The position numbers and the translations under genes were made by a program. This document shows positions 11,399 through 25,849 of a stretch of 64,000 nt of DNA, one piece after another; position 1 is the first letter of the stretch; every line of letters begins with the position of its first letter. Origin of the DNA: Doryteuthis pealeii (taxonomy: Eukaryota > Mollusca > Cephalopoda > Myopsida > Loliginidae); NCBI GenBank assembly GCA_023376005.1, contig CM042176.1, forward strand, positions 15,196,091-15,260,090. The letters run 5' to 3'. The notes under the pieces were generated by a model, which saw only the letters and a program-made list of their open reading frames with translations, was not told where the DNA came from and ran no database searches.

Positions 11399-11400
11399 TC

Positions 11401-11500
11401 NNNNNNNNNNNNNNNNNNNNNNNNNNNNNNNNNNNNNNNNNNNNNNNNNNNNNNNNNNNNNNNNNNNNNNNNNNNNNNNNNNNNNNNNNNNNNNNNNNNN
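11401..11500. other. assembly gap (100 N)
   Basis: Exactly 100 N, the conventional placeholder for a gap of unknown size. Confidence 1.
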
Positions 11501-11575
11501 ACGTAGTTTTTGTTACAGACAAAAACCGGAAGCGAATCTCCATTATTAATAGAGATAATAGATTAGTGTATTATA

Positions 11576-11603
11576 ATATACGTGTGTTGTGTGTGTGTGT
11601 GAA

Positions 11604-11650
<47 letters not shown>

Positions 11651-11672
11651 TGTGTGTGTGTGTGTAAACTTT
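11576..11672. repeat. (GT)n-(GA)n-(GT)n microsatellite
   Basis: Compound dinucleotide run. 11501-11560 just before it holds the isolated 5' end of a Helitron-like element on the minus strand (TTACAGACAAAAACCG to the TTAATAGAG side). Confidence 0.9.
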
Positions 11673-11931
11673 GGTATATAAGCAAATATGCGCCCTTACC
11701 TCATCAAAATATCTTGAACGTTGCCAAATCAGTCAGATCTTTGATAGATTATATTCACAACAATAAGGCGCCATTTTTGCCTAACGAACCAAATTCAGGT
11801 CAAATATTTGTTTTATAAACAATCATCTTTCGATCCAACACCAACAAATCTCAAGTACTTTCAAGAAAAATCAACAACCAAACTAATTTTAATAATCAGC
11901 CGTAAAGGCAGAAATAATATTATTATATATA

Positions 11932-12326
11932 CTAGAACAAAATAAAAAAAAACACCCTCCGGGCGATGTAAAATAGATTTTTGAAACATATTGCCTGCGG
12001 GGTGGGAGTTAAAAAATTCAATGTCAGCGAGTTTGTACCCTAAATAAGTAAAATCATCAAATTCATCAAAGGATTAAAAAATAAAACAATTTGAAATGTA
12101 AACTTTAAATATGTATTAAAATAAAACAAACTGTATATAGATATATGAAACAGTCATGTATTTATTAAAACTTGTTTTAAAAAAACAATGAGGACTGTCT
12201 AATGTTGCATGTTCAAATTTTGAGTGTATTTATTCTATGTTATGACGATTTTGGGTTATGTGACGCAAGCAGTGACGTAATTTTGTTACAGACAAAAACC
12301 GAAGCAAATCTCCATTATTAATAGAT
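11932..12326 (-). mobile_element. short Helitron-like element
   Basis: CTAG at 11932 and the hairpin CACCCTCCGGGCG mark the 3' end; ACAGACAAAAACCGAAGC to CTCCATTATTAATAGA marks the 5' end on the minus strand. About 395 bp, AT-rich, no coding capacity. A second 3' end of the same family begins at about 12483. Confidence 0.5.
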
Positions 12327-12480
12327 TTGTGGCATCGTCTTCCTTGGACGCATCTTTTTCATTATCTCTTTAAGGCCGCCATTTTCTTTTCTTCTTTGTT
12401 TTTCATTTCAATTTTATTCTTACAAGCTCACCTTCCTTTGCCAATATCTTGGTTATGATTGTATTCTATCTTCGTTAAAT

Positions 12481-15400
12481 AGACTACAAGAATATGCGCC
12501 CTCCGGACGTAAGTATTTAAGTTTGGACCACGTATTCAATAGGCACCAAATCATCAACTTAATGAAAGGTTCATATTTTAACTCGTCACAGGTAACTTCC
12601 GCTTCCAAATTTTTGTAAACATGGAAGTTCTAATTGTTATGTATAATGTGTTAATAATGTATTAAATAAATATATATAATAAATAAATAATAATATAATA
12701 ATTTATATAATCTTTTATTAAATTATCAATATATTAATATAATAATTATCATATGATAATATATATAATAAATAATGTATTAAATAAAGAAATTTTGTTA
12801 TGTAGAAAACTAGATAGACTAAAAAGAATATGCGCCCTCCAGACGTAAGTATTTAAGTTTGGACCAAGTATTCAATAGGCACCCAAATCATCAACTTAAT
12901 GAAAGGTTCACATTTTAACTCGTCACCGGTAAATTCCGCTTCAAATTTTTATAAACAAATGATTTTAATCAGAAGTTTATGGAGATGTTGAACTTACGAA
13001 AATTAAATAAATAGATGGTTGGTACACGTAATCAGCACCAAGTATTCATTTAATAGGCACCCAAATCATCAACTTAATGAAGGTTCATATTTTAACTCGT
13101 CACCGTAACTTCCGCTTCCAAATTTTTATAAACAAATGATTTTAAACAGAAGTTTATGGAGATGTTGAACAAATAATAGATGGTTGGTACACGTAATCAA
13201 ATAAAATTCAATAGCAAAATATTTTTAAAATAAATACTCTTTAATCAGAAATTTATGAATATTCTTCAACACTTACGATAAATTAAAAAAAGACGAAAGA
13301 CGTTTTTATTCTAAAATAGTTTTTACTTAATCAGAAGAGAAAATGCAATTATGTTATTTAAATAAAATACAGTTTTTATTTACAAAATATTTTTTATGTT
13401 TATTTAAATAAAAGGATGCTGTTCAGAAATAGTATCACAAAATTTGTAAAATTTGTTTTTGTCAGATACAATATAAGTTCAAAAAATCTCTGTTCGCTAT
13501 TTTCAAATATTTGAAAGTCGAAGTTACCGGTGATGAGTTAAAATATGAACCTTTCATTAAGTTAATGATTTGGGGTGCCTATTGGATACTTGGTCCTTAA
13601 GTGAAATATATAACTAGAAAGATTAATGAAATTAAAATAAGAACGCATATAAAAACGATTACAATTATTTTACCTTATATCTTAATTGGTTTCTATATAA
13701 AATCATTCATAAGATTGATGTTAATACGTTGGGAATAAAATAATAATATTAGAGATCAATAACACCAAGTAATTATTATTAAACATTATTTTGTTAAATC
13801 CAGTATGCAAATAAACCACCCATATATTATGTAAACCTTTATTTCTTAGTGATATAATAACACATTCGGATTTTACATGCACTAATAACATAGGCTGTTT
13901 TGAGCAAATCTAATTCACATTTTCATAGAGAGTCGTTGATAAATAAGATTTATTAATGATTTTGATTATGAATTAAATACTCATGTGATAAATTTCGCAA
14001 TTATTGATAGTATTGTGACGTAAGCAGTGACGTAGTTTCGGTTACAGACAGACAGACATCGAATCTCATTATAATAAGATTTGTGACATCGTCTTTCTTG
14101 GACGACATCTTTTTCATTATCTTTCTTGGCTGCCATTCTTCTGTTCTCCTTTGTTTTTTCATCTCAATTTTATTCTTAAAAGCCTCATCTTCCTTTGCCA
14201 TTTTCTGTTATGTTTGTATTCTATCTTCGTTAAAAGACTAGCAAGAATATGCGCCTCCGGACGTAAGTATTTAAGTTTGGATCAGTATTCAATAGGCACC
14301 CATTTTTATTCTTACAAGCTCATCTTCTTCGCCATTTATTTGTTATGTTTCTATCTATCCTCGTTAAATATAGACCTTTTTTTCTCTATTGTGCGAGGTT
14401 TCGAAACCAGCGTTAGCTGGTAGTTCTTCATTGGAATCTGAGTGAAAACAAGTTTCTCGGGTCTCATCACACCCACTTTCAGAAATGGATTATTTTTATT
14501 GTATCAAACTTACTAGGCACCGGGAGTGCTCGATCCGTTTTAAGGAAGAGCTATGTATTGAAGTCAGTTAGTCTACTGTTAGTTTGAATAACAGTAGCTA
14601 ACTAAGTACAACTGAAGCAGTGTCCAAGACAGTTAGTATATATAGAAATCAAGAATGATCATTCATGAATTTAGTGATTTGGGGGATTCCATTCCTTGAG
14701 TTCTGATTGGGCTGTCTGATTTGAATGATATTGTGAGTTTTATAAATACCTGTCATTCTGCGTAGGACTTGCAACTATCGGGATTGTATTGGGTTACAAC
14801 CGTTTGTTGCATGTCTTCCCATTCGACGGTAATTGGAACTTTGAATTATTCTTTACTATGCTATTTTGCGTAGTTAGCGGTCACCGGAAATTCCATTTCC
14901 AGACAGCTCAATCTACCAAGAGAGCATATGTATTGTTATTTACATACAGTCCTGTTTCGCTGTTTTACAGGTAATCAGTATGACTAGACAAGGTAGGCTG
15001 CCTCAGGCTGATATATATATATATAATATATATATATTAAGAAAATTGAAACAAAACATAGGTTTAAAAAGTTGAAGGGTATTTTATTAGCCGACGCTGC
15101 AGTGTTTCGATCTATAATTAGATCATCTTCAGGGCATTTGTTGGTATAAGGAAGGCGATAAATAATAATAGATAATATATAGATAGAAGAGAACAGACAT
15201 GGATATATATATATATATATATAATATATATATATATATAAAATATATATAACAAACTTGAGTAGATCTCAGCTGAAGAGCACAAAAAGAGTGAAACTTT
15301 AAGTAGGTTATCTGACTATAGTTTATATATAATATATATATATATAATATATATATTATATGTATATATATATAATATAAGAGAGAGAGATAGATAGATA

Positions 15401-16851
15401 AAGAGAGAACAGACTTGGATAGCTAGCTAGATAGATAGATAGAAAGAGTTGCAGGAGAGTTTGATAAGCCCGGTGTATTGACGTCGATTCGACGAAGATC
15501 TTTCGCTCTTCTCGAGTAAACATGTTGACTAAATTGGGAAAAGGTTGTCGAAACAAATCCGATGGACGTTTGTTTTTGAGGCAATAAAGAATAATCCCCA
15601 ATCTGGTCAGGTCAGAATGTGTCATTGGCTGATAATGTGATATATTCAGCTACGTGGTTTGACTACTGTTGGCTACAAATGGCATGATCAAAGTGCCCGT
15701 TGTTCAGATTCGCTCATGGTTTTATGTGATTAAAAAATGTGTTCTCTAATATAATCTTTATCTTGTATTCTTTCTAGACTGGTGGTTTTTTTTTTCGTAA
15801 ATTGGGATTAGACGGTGTCCATACTTTCCCAATGCGCTTTCGACTATTTCGCCGGTCCGCCATCGGATATTGTATTTATTTCTCATTTTGAATTTATTTA
15901 TTTATTTATTTATTATTATTATTTATTGTTCATTGAAATTAGAGAGTCTATGGTATTGGTGGTTGCTAAGATAGTGTTTATTTATTGAAAATGTTTAGTA
16001 TACCATTGCAGTGTTAAATGCAGTGTTTTGAATGGTTTAACCCTTCTCTGATTTCCAAACTTTCCAAACCTTTCCAATCCTTTTGGGACGTTCAAGTGCA
16101 CCAACTACAATTATAAGAAATATGTCTTTAAAGTGACAATTATACATTCGCTATCATGTGGTAATTCAACTACGTGGTCCATCTATGGGTTAAAATAGAA
16201 AAAATGTATTTAACAAAAAAAATTGTATTTATCCATTAAGAATTGATTTATTTCAAAACTTTATCGGCATTAAATGACCAGTGAGGTTGATATGCCATAA
16301 AACAAAACCAAACCAAACCAAACTAGCTACGTGGTGCGACCACTGTTGGCCATGATTAGCCTGATCATGTAAGGGTATTTGCCTGCTCATCCCACTTATA
16401 AGGCTGGACACAAGGTCTCGTTTTTACGTGGGCCGCATAAAAATTGCGGTCGATCTGGAGGGGGGATGGCCCCTGGGATCGACGCTATTAATTGTACTCT
16501 ACCGGTCCAGAGGCCGAAGCACACTGGACCCCAGCCGAGGCCGGTGATTAGGTAAGAATCAGAGCACAGTAACTGGAACAGATACTACACTTCGATCTCC
16601 CTTCTAATCCATGGTAAGTAAATAAAGTAAAGTCGTTAAATAGATTTTTTCTTCTCACATTTGAAGATCGACAAAAAGAAGCCCGACACACCAAAACAGG
16701 TCTCGCAGACTTTTTATTTCCAGTAATAATTAATTTTTCCTTAAACCAACGAACGCCTGATAAGGTCTATCAAAACAAGGCTGAACAACTGCAGCGTATG
16801 CGAAATAAGATAATCGTTTATAAACTTGCGTGATCAATTTTTTTAAATATT

Positions 16852-16891
<40 letters not shown>

Positions 16892-17590
16892 CCCAGATTC
16901 ATCGAGAAGGCTGATAGATAGCTAGCTAGATCGATATGTATAACTGACACACACACACAAACACACACACACACAAAATATATATAAATATTATATGTAT
17001 ATATATATATATATATATAATTTGTGTGTGTGTCAGTCTATACATATCGATCTAGCTAGCTATCTATCAGCCTTCTCGATGAATCTGGTATTTGAACGGA
17101 ACGAATTCCGATAACGCTGAACATAACCTTCTTACTTACCTGTGTTTGACATACCTTAAATTCCAACCAACCACCAACCAACCAACTTTTGTCATTCTTA
17201 TCTTAACTCTTCGTAACTTGTTAATTCTTTTTGAATCAATAAACAATGTCTTCGTCATAAAATAACCCAGCGGTTGACTTGCCGTAAAACCCAACCAACC
17301 AAGCTTTAACTCTTCGTAGACTTGTTAATTCTTTGAATCAACAAAACGTCTTCGGATAAAATAACCCAGCAAGGGTTGAACATGCCGTAAAACCAACAAC
17401 CATCCTTTAACTCTTTGTAGACTTTTTAAATTCTTTTAACAATTTTCTTTCTGTTTTTCAGATGAAAACCACAAGCTTTTCGCAGCCCTACTTTACAAAT
17501 CGGAATATATCTATTACAAACTGCCATCACAGTCGTGTTAATCATAATCGTCAGCGGCACGTCTATCTTCATCTCCAAGCTGGTTGAAAA
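12481..17590 (+). other. locus copy 1 (forward, indel-rich)
   Basis: Corresponds segment by segment to 22885-28040 but with frequent single-base losses and gains, for example in the exon start at 17462. It contains the noisy versions of the Helitron-like block (12817-14087), the Y-shaped repeats (14380-15000), the TA/GATA block (15000-15450), the GC-rich unit (16385-16550) and the exon start. No independent gene is present. Confidence 0.85.
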
Positions 17591-17800
17591 GTCTGGTCTG
17601 GTATCACGTCGGTGACGTCTCTACGGATTGCCCAGTTGTCCTTTAGGTGTTGTACACACTCTATTGACCAGCTTGGAGATGAAGATAGACGTGCCGCTGA
17701 CGATTATGATTAACACGACTGTGATGGGCAGTTTGTAATAGATATATGTCCGATTTGTAAAGTAGGGCTCGAAAAAGCAGTGTGGGTTTCATCTGAAAAC
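17462..17800. pseudogene. fold-back copy of the host exon start
   Basis: 17462-17590 is the start of the exon annotated at 27911-28401. At about 17590 the sequence turns, and 17600-17800 reads the same exon backwards, starting ~80 bp further into it. The reading frame is broken by indels in both halves. It is best treated as a duplicate created at a strand switch, not a gene copy. Confidence 0.8.
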
Positions 17801-19904
17801 AGAAAAGAAAATTGTTAAAAGAATTTAAAAAGTCTACAAAGAGTTAAAGGTTGGTTGGTTGGGTTTTACGGCATTCAACCTTGCTGGGTTATTTTATGCC
17901 GAAGACGTTTTGTTGATTCAAAAGAATTAACAAGTCTACGAGAGTTAAAGGTTGGTTGGTGGGTTTTACGGCAAGTCAACCTGGCTGGGTATTTTTATGA
18001 CGAAGACATTGTTTATTGATTCAAAAGAATTAACAAGTCTACGAGGAGTTAAAGATAAGAATGACAAAAGTTGGTTGGTTGTTGGTTGGTTGGATTTAAG
18101 GTATGTCAAACGACAGGTAAGTAAAGAAGGGGTTATGTTCAGCGTTATCGGAATTCGTTCCGTTCAAAACCCAGATTATCGAGAAGGCTGATAGATAGCT
18201 AGCTAGATCGATATGTATAGACTGACACACACACAAATATATATATATATAATATATAATACATATATATATATTTATATATATTTGTGTGTGGTGTGTG
18301 TGTGTGTGTGTGTCAGTCTATACATATCGATCTAGCTAGCTATCTATCAGCCTTCTCGATGAATCTGGGTAATATATATATATATATTTATATATATATA
18401 TATATATATATACAATATTGTAAAAAAATTGATCACGCAAGTTTATAAACGATTAATCTTTATTCGCATACGCTGCAGTGTTTTCAGCCTGTTTTGATAG
18501 ACCTTCATCAGGGCGTTCGTTGGTTTAAGAAAAATTAATTATTACTGGAAATAAAAAGTCTGCGAGACCCTGTTTTTTGGTGTGTCGGGCTTCTTTTTGT
18601 CGATCTTCAAATGTGAGGAAGAAAAATCTATTTAACGACTTACTTTATTTACTTACCATGGATTAGAAGGGAGGATCGAAGTGTAGTATCTGTTTCCAGT
18701 TACTGTGCTCTGATTCTTACCTAATCCACCCGGGCCTCGGCTGGGGGTCCAGTGTGCTTGGCCTCTGGACCGGTAGAGTAAATTAATAGCGTCGATCCAG
18801 GGGCCATCCCCCCTCCAGATCGACGCAATTTTTATGCGCACGTAAAAACGAGACCTTGTGTCCAGCCCTTATAAGTGGATGAGCAGGCAAATACCCTTAA
18901 CATGATCAGGCTAATCATGGCCAACAGTGGTCGCACCACGTAGCTAGTTTGGTTTGGTTGGTTTTTTGTTTTATGGCATACAACCTCACTGGGTCATTTT
19001 AATGCCGATAAAGTTTTGAAATAAATCAATTCTTAATGGATAATACAATTTTTTATAAATACATTTTTTTCTATTTAACCCATAGATGGGACACGTAGTT
19101 GAATATCCACATGATAGCCGAATGTATAATTGTCACTTTAAAAGACATATTTCTTATAATTGTAGTTGGTGCACTTGGAACAGTCCAAAAGGATTGGAAA
19201 AGGGTTTGGAAAGTTTGGAAATCAGAGGAAGGGTTGAAACCATTCAAAACACTGCATTTAACACTGACAATGGTATACTAACATTTTTCAATAACTACAC
19301 CTAATCTTAGCAACCACCAAAATACCAGAGACTCTTTAATTTCAATGAACAATAAATAAATTAATAAATAAATAAATAAATAAATAAATTCAAATGAGAA
19401 ATAAACTACAATATCCGATGGCGACCGGCGAAATGGTCGAAAGCGCTTGGGTACAAAGTATGGGACACCGTCTAGATCCCAATTTACGAAAAAAAACCAC
19501 CAGAAGTCTAGAAAGAATACAGATAAAGATTATAATTAAGAGCACACATTTTTTAATCACATAAAACCATGAGCGAATCTGAAAACGGGCACTTTGATCA
19601 TGCCATTTGTAGCCAACAGTAGTCAAACCACGTAGCTGAATATATCACATTATCAGCCAATGACACATTCTGACCTGAAGATTGGGGATTATTCTTTATT
19701 GCCTCAAAAACAAACGTCCATCGGATTTGTTTCGACAACCTTTTCCCATTTTAGTCAACATTGTTTACTCGAGAGAAGCCGAGGATCTTCGTCGAATCGA
19801 CGTCAATACACGGGGGCTTATCAAACTCTTCCTGCAACTCTTTCTATCTATCTATCTAGCTAGCTATCCAAGTCTGTTCTCTTTTATCTATCTATCTCTC
19901 TCTC

Positions 19905-19955
<51 letters not shown>

Positions 19956-20053
19956 TATATATATAAACCTAATGAGTCAGATAAACCTACTTAAGTTTCA
20001 CTCTTTTTGTGCTCTTCCGGGCTGAGATCTGACTCAAGTTTGGGTATATATAT

Positions 20054-20099
<46 letters not shown>

Positions 20100-22870
20100 C
20101 CATGTCTGTTCTCTTCTATCTATATATTATCTATTATATTTATCGCCTTCCTTATAAACAAATGCCCTGAAAGATGATCTAATTAATGAGATCGAAACAC
20201 TGCAGCGTCGGCTAAAACTTACCACTCAACTTATTTAAACCTATGTTTTTTTTTCAATTTTCTTAATATATATATATATATATATATATATCATATATAT
20301 ATAGTCAGCCTGAGGCAAGCCTACCTTGTCTAGTCATGACTGATTACCTGTAAAACAGCGAAACAGGACTGTATGTAAATAACAATACATATGCTCTCTT
20401 GGTAGATTGAGCTGTCTGGAAATGGAATTTTCCGGTGACCGCTAACTACGCAAAAATAGCATAGTAAAGAATATCAAAGTTTCCAATTACCGTCGAATTG
20501 GGAAGACATGGCAACAAACGGTTGTAACCCAATACAATCCCGAATAGTTTGCAAAAGTCTACTGCAGAATGACAGGGTATTTATAAAACTCCACAATATC
20601 ATTCAAATCAAGCAGCCAATCAGAACTCAAGGAATGGAATCCCCAAATCACCTAAATTATGAATGGATCATTCTTGATTTCTATATATACTAACTGTCTT
20701 GGACACTGCTTCAGTTGTACTTAGTTAGCTACTGTATTCAAACTAACAGTAGACTAACTGACTTCAATACATAGCTCTCCTTAAAACGGATCGAGCACTC
20801 CCGGTGGCCTAGTAAGTTGATAACAATAAAAAAATCCATTTCTGAAAAGTGGGTGTGATGAGACCGCGAGGAAACTTGTTTCACTCAGATTCCAATGAAG
20901 AACTACCAGCTAACGCTGGTTTCGAAACCTCGCACAATAGAGAAAAAAAAGGTCTAATATTTAACGAGGATAGAATAGAAACATAACAAATAAAATGGCG
21001 AAGGAAGATGAGGCTTGTAAGAATAAAATTGGGGTGCCTATTGAATACTTGATCCAAACTTAAATACTTACGTCCGGAGGGCGCATATTCTTGCTAGTCT
21101 ATTTAAGCGAAGATAGAAACAAACATAACAAGAAATGGCAAAGGAAGATGAGGCTTTTAAGAATAAAATTGAGATGAAAAAAACAAAGGAGACAGAAGAA
21201 AATGGCAGCCAAGAAAGATAATGAAAAAGATGTCGTCCAAGAAAGACGATGTCACAAATCTTATTATAATAGAGATTCGATGTCTGTCTGTCTGTAACCG
21301 AACTACGTCACTGCTTACGGTCACATACTATCAATAATTGCGAAAAATTTATCAATGAGTATTTAATTCATAATCAATCATTAATAAATCTTATTTATCA
21401 ACGACGTCTCCATGAAAAATGTGAATTAGATTTGCCTCAAAACAGCCTATGTTATTAGTGCATGTAAAATCCTGGAATGTGTCTTATATATCACTAAGAA
21501 AAAGGTTTACATAATATATGGTGTGGTTTATTTGCATACTGGATTTAACAAAATAATGTTTAATAAATAATTACTTGGTGTTATTGATCTCTAATATTAT
21601 TATTTTATTCCCCAACGTATTAACATCAATCTTATGAATGATTTTTATATAGAAACAATTAAGATATAAGTAAAATAATTGTAATCGTTTATATATGCGT
21701 TCTTATTTAATTTCATTAATCTTTCTAGTTATATATTTCACTTAAGGACAAGTATCCAATAGGCACCCAAATCATTAACTTAATGAAGGTTCATATTTTA
21801 ACTCATCACCGGTAACTTCGACTTTCAAAATATTTGAAATAAGCGAACAGATGATTTTTTGAACTTATATTGTTATCTGACAAAAACAAATTTTACAATT
21901 TTGTGATACTATTTCTGAACAGCATCCTTTTATTTAAATAAACATAAAATATTTTGTAAATAAAAACTGTATTTTTATTTAAATAAACATAATTGCATTT
22001 CTCTTCTGATTAAGTAAAAACTATTTAGAATAAAACGTCTTTCGTCTTTTTTTAATTTATCGTAAGTGTTGAGAAATTCATAAATTTCTGATTAAAGAGT
22101 ATTTATTTTAAAAAATATTTTGCTATTGATTTTAATTTGATTACGTGTACCAACCATCTATTTATTTGTTCAACATCTCCATAAAACTTCTGTTTAAAAT
22201 CATTTGTTTATAAAAATTTGGAAGCGGAAGTTACCGGTGACGAGTTAAAATATGAAACCTTTCATTAAGTTGATGATTTGGGGTGCCTATTAAATGAATA
22301 CTTGGTGCTGATTACGTGTACCAACCATCTATTTATTTAATTTATCGTAAGTTCAACATCTCCATAAACTTTGATTAAAATCATTTGTTTATAAAAAAAT
22401 TTGAAGCGGAAGTTACCGGTGACGAGTTAAAAATGTGAACCTTTCTTAAGTTGATGATTTGGGGTGCTATTGAATACTTGGTCCAACTTAAATACTTACG
22501 TCTGGAGGGCGCATATTCTTTTTAGTCTATCTAGTTTTTCTACATAACAAAATTTCTTTATTTAATACATTATTTTATTATATATTTATTCATATGATAA
22601 ATTATTTATATTAATATATTGATAATTTAATAAAAGATTATATAAATTATTATATGATAAATTATTATATTTTATATATATTTTTATTTAATACATATAT
22701 TTAACAATTATACATAACAATTAGAACTTCCATGTTACAAAAATTTGGAAGCGGAAGTTACCTGTGACGAGTTAAAATATGAACCTTTCATTAAGTTGAA
22801 TGATTTGGGGTGCCTATTGAATAACGTGGTCCAAACTTAAATCTTACGTCCGGAGGGCGCATATTCTTGC
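17605..22870 (-). other. locus copy 2 (reverse, indel-rich)
   Basis: Reverse complement of copy 1 back to 12481, ending at the Helitron 3' terminus GCATATTCTTGCTAGTCT. At 22870-22885 it turns again into GAAAGGTTCATATTTTAACT, starting forward copy 3. Features mirrored here include the GC-rich unit (18705-18880), TA/GATA block (19850-20110) and Helitron-like block (21265-22530). Confidence 0.85.
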
Positions 22871-23141
22871 TAGTCTGTTAGACGAAAGGTTCATATTTTA
22901 ACTCGTCACAGGTAACTTCCGCTTCCAAATTTTGTAAACATGGAAGTTCTAATTGTTATGTATATGTGTTAAATAATGTATTAAATAAAATAATATATAT
23001 AAAATAATAATTTATCATATATAAATTTATATAATCTTTTATTAAATTATCAATATATTTAATATAATAATTTATCATATGATAATATATATAATAAATA
23101 ATGTATTAATAAAGAAATTTGTTATGTAGAAAAACTAGATA

Positions 23142-24421
23142 GACTAAAAGAATATGCGCCCTCCAGACGTAAGTATTTAAGTTTGGACCAAGTATTCAAT
23201 AGGCACCCCAAATCATCAACTTAATGAAAGGTTCACATTTTTAACTCGTCACCGGTAACTTCCGCTTCAAATTTTTTATATAAACAAATGATTTTAATCA
23301 GAAGTTTATGGAGATGTTGAACTTACGATAAATTAAATAAATAGATGGTTGGTACACGTAATCAGCAACCAAGTATTCATTTAATAGGCACCCCAAATTC
23401 AACTTAATGAAAGGTTCATATTTTAACTCGTCACCGGGTAACTTCCGCTTCCAAATTTTTTAAACAAATGATTTTAAACAGAAGTTAATGGAGATGTTGA
23501 ACAAATAAATAGATGGTTGGTACACGTAATCAAATTAAAATTCAATAGCAAAATATTTTTTAAAATAAATACTCTTTAATCAGAAATTTATGAATATTCT
23601 TCAACACTTACGATAAATTAAAAAAAGACGAAAGACGTTTTTATTCTAAAATAGTTTTTACTTAATCAGAAGAGAATGCAATTATGTTTATTTAAATAAA
23701 AATACAGTTTTTATTTACAAATTTTTTTATGTTTATTTAAATAAAAGGATGCTGTTCAGAAATAGTATCACAAAATTTGTAAAATTTGTTTTTGTCAGAT
23801 ACAATATAAGTTCAAAAAATCATCTGTTCGCTTATTTCAAATATTTGAAAGTCGAAGTTACCGGTGATGAGTTAAAATATGAACCTTTCATTAAGTTAAT
23901 GATTTGGGGTGCCTATTGGATACTTGGTCCTTAAGTGAAATATATAACTAGAAAGATTAATGAAATTAAATAAGAACGCATATAAAACGATTACAATTAT
24001 TTTACTTATATCTTAATTGGTTTCTATATAAAATCATTCATAAGATTGATGTTAATACGTTGGGGAATAAAATAATAATATTAGAGATCAATAACACCAA
24101 GTAATTATTTATTAAACATTATTTTGTTAAATCCAGTATGCAAATAAACCACACCATATATTATGTAAACCTTTATTTCTTAGTGATATATAAGACACAT
24201 TCCAGGATTTTACATGCACTAATAACATAGGCTGTTTTGAGGCAAATCTAATTCACATTTTCATGGAGACGTCGTTGATAAATAAGATTTATTAATGATT
24301 TTGATTATGAATTAAATACTCATTGATAAATTTTCGCAATTATTGATAGTATTGTGACGTAAGCAGTGACGTAGTTTCGGTTACAGACAGACAGACATCG
24401 AATCTCTATTTATAATAAGAT
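23142..24421 (-). mobile_element. Helitron-like element with internal repeats
   Basis: The 3' end on the minus strand is ACGTCTGGAGGGCGCATATT then CTTTTAGTC. The 5' end is near 24421 (TCTTATTATAAATAGAGATT, then CGATGTCTGTCTG). Inside, a ~185-bp unit (AGTATTCAATAGGCACCCC to GTTGGTACACGTAATCA) occurs at 23190-23365 and 23366-23535. A related segment lies in opposite orientation at 23845-23935. Noisy duplicates of the whole block are at 12817-14087 and 21265-22530. Confidence 0.6.
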
Positions 24422-24585
24422 TTGTGACATCGTCTTTCTTGACGACATCTTTTTCATTATCTTTCTTGGCTGCCATTTTCTTCTGTTCTCCTTTGTTTTT
24501 TTTCATCTCAATTTTATTCTTAAAAGCCTCATCTTCCTTTGCCATTTTCTTGGTTATGTTTGTATTCTATCTTCGTTAAATAGAC

Positions 24586-25380
24586 TAGCAAGAATATGCG
24601 CCCTCCGGACGTAAGTATTTAAGTTTGGATCAAGTATTCAATAGGCACCCCAATTTTATTCTTACAAGCCTCATCTTCCTTCGCCATTTTATTTGTTATG
24701 TTTCTATTCTATCCTCGTTAAATATAGACCTTTTTTTTTCTCTATTGTGCGAGGTTTCGAAACCAGCGTTAGCTGGTAGTTCTTCATTGGAATCTGAGTG
24801 AAAACAAGTTTCCTCGGGTCTCATCACACCCACTTTTCAGAAATGGATTTTTTTATTGTTATCAACTTACTAGGCCACCGGGAGTGCTCGATCCGTTTTA
24901 AGGAGAGCTATGTATTGAAGTCAGTTAGTCTACTGTTAGTTTTGAATAACAGTAGCTAACTAAGTAGTACACTGAAGCAGTGTCCAAGACAGTTAGTATA
25001 TATAGAAATCAAGAATGATCCATTCATGAATTTAGGTGATTTGGGGGATTCCATTCCTTGAGTTCTGATTGGCTGCTTGATTTGAATGATATTGTGGAGT
25101 TTTATAAATACCCTGTCATTCTGCAGTAGACTTTGCAACTATTCGGGATTGTATTGGGTTACAACCGTTTGTTGCCATGTCTTCCCAATTCGACGGTAAT
25201 TGGAACTTTGATTATTCTTTACTATGCTATTTTTTGCGTAGTTAGCGGTCACCGGAAAATTCCATTTCCAGACAGCTCAATCTACCAAGAGAGCATATGT
25301 ATTGTTATTTACATACAGTCCTGTTTCGCTGTTTTACAGGTAATCAGTATGACTAGACAAGGTAGGCTGCCTCAGGCTGA
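24586..25380. repeat. Helitron 3' end and unclassified dispersed repeat
   Basis: CTAG and GCGCCCTCCGGACG at 24586-24610 form an isolated Helitron 3' terminus on the minus strand. 24740-25380 follows with a hairpin signature at 24754-24788 (ACCAGC/GCTGGT next to CGAAAC on minus) and non-repetitive sequence without a recognisable protein. Copies at 14235-15000 and 20330-21100 are noisier. I see no gene. Confidence 0.5.
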
Positions 25381-25582
25381 TATATATATATATATTATAT
25401 ATATATATATATATATATTAAGAAAATTGAAAAAAACATAGGTTTAAATAAGTTGAGTGGTAAGTTTATTAGCCGACGCTGCAGTGTTTCGATCTATTAA
25501 TTAGATCATCTTCAGGGCATTTGTTGGTATAAGGAAGGCGATAAATATAATAGATAATATATAGATAGAAGAGAACAGACAT

Positions 25583-25640
<58 letters not shown>

Positions 25641-25723
25641 CCAAACTTGAGTCAGATCTCAGCCCTGAAGAGCACAAAAGAGTGAAACTTTAAGTAGGTT
25701 TATCTGACTCATTAGGTTTATAT

Positions 25724-25780
<57 letters not shown>

Positions 25781-25810
25781 GAGAGAGAGATAGATAGATA
25801 AAAGAGAACA
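25381..25810. repeat. TA tracts flanking a stem-CGAAAC element
   Basis: TA runs at 25381-25420, 25585-25640 and 25730-25785 surround 25421-25580. That segment contains GACGCTGCAGTGTTTCGATC and CATCTTCAGGGC, the minus-strand form of the recurring stem signature. (GATA)n follows at 25790-25850. Confidence 0.7.
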
Positions 25811-25849
25811 GACTTGGATAGCTAGCTAGATAGATAGATAGAAAGAGTT

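Larger units (their letters stand above)
7360..11400. other. inverted duplication ending at the N gap
   Basis: The left arm 7360-9340 is repeated in reverse at 9386-11400 around a 39-45 bp non-mirrored centre. The right arm contains all left-arm features (Helitron 9444-10135, SINE 9792-9992, LINE end 10195-10450, 110-bp array 10440-11398) but is peppered with single-base insertions and deletions that the left arm lacks. It stops at the 100-N gap. This is consistent with a fold-back raw-read extension of a contig end. Confidence 0.85.
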
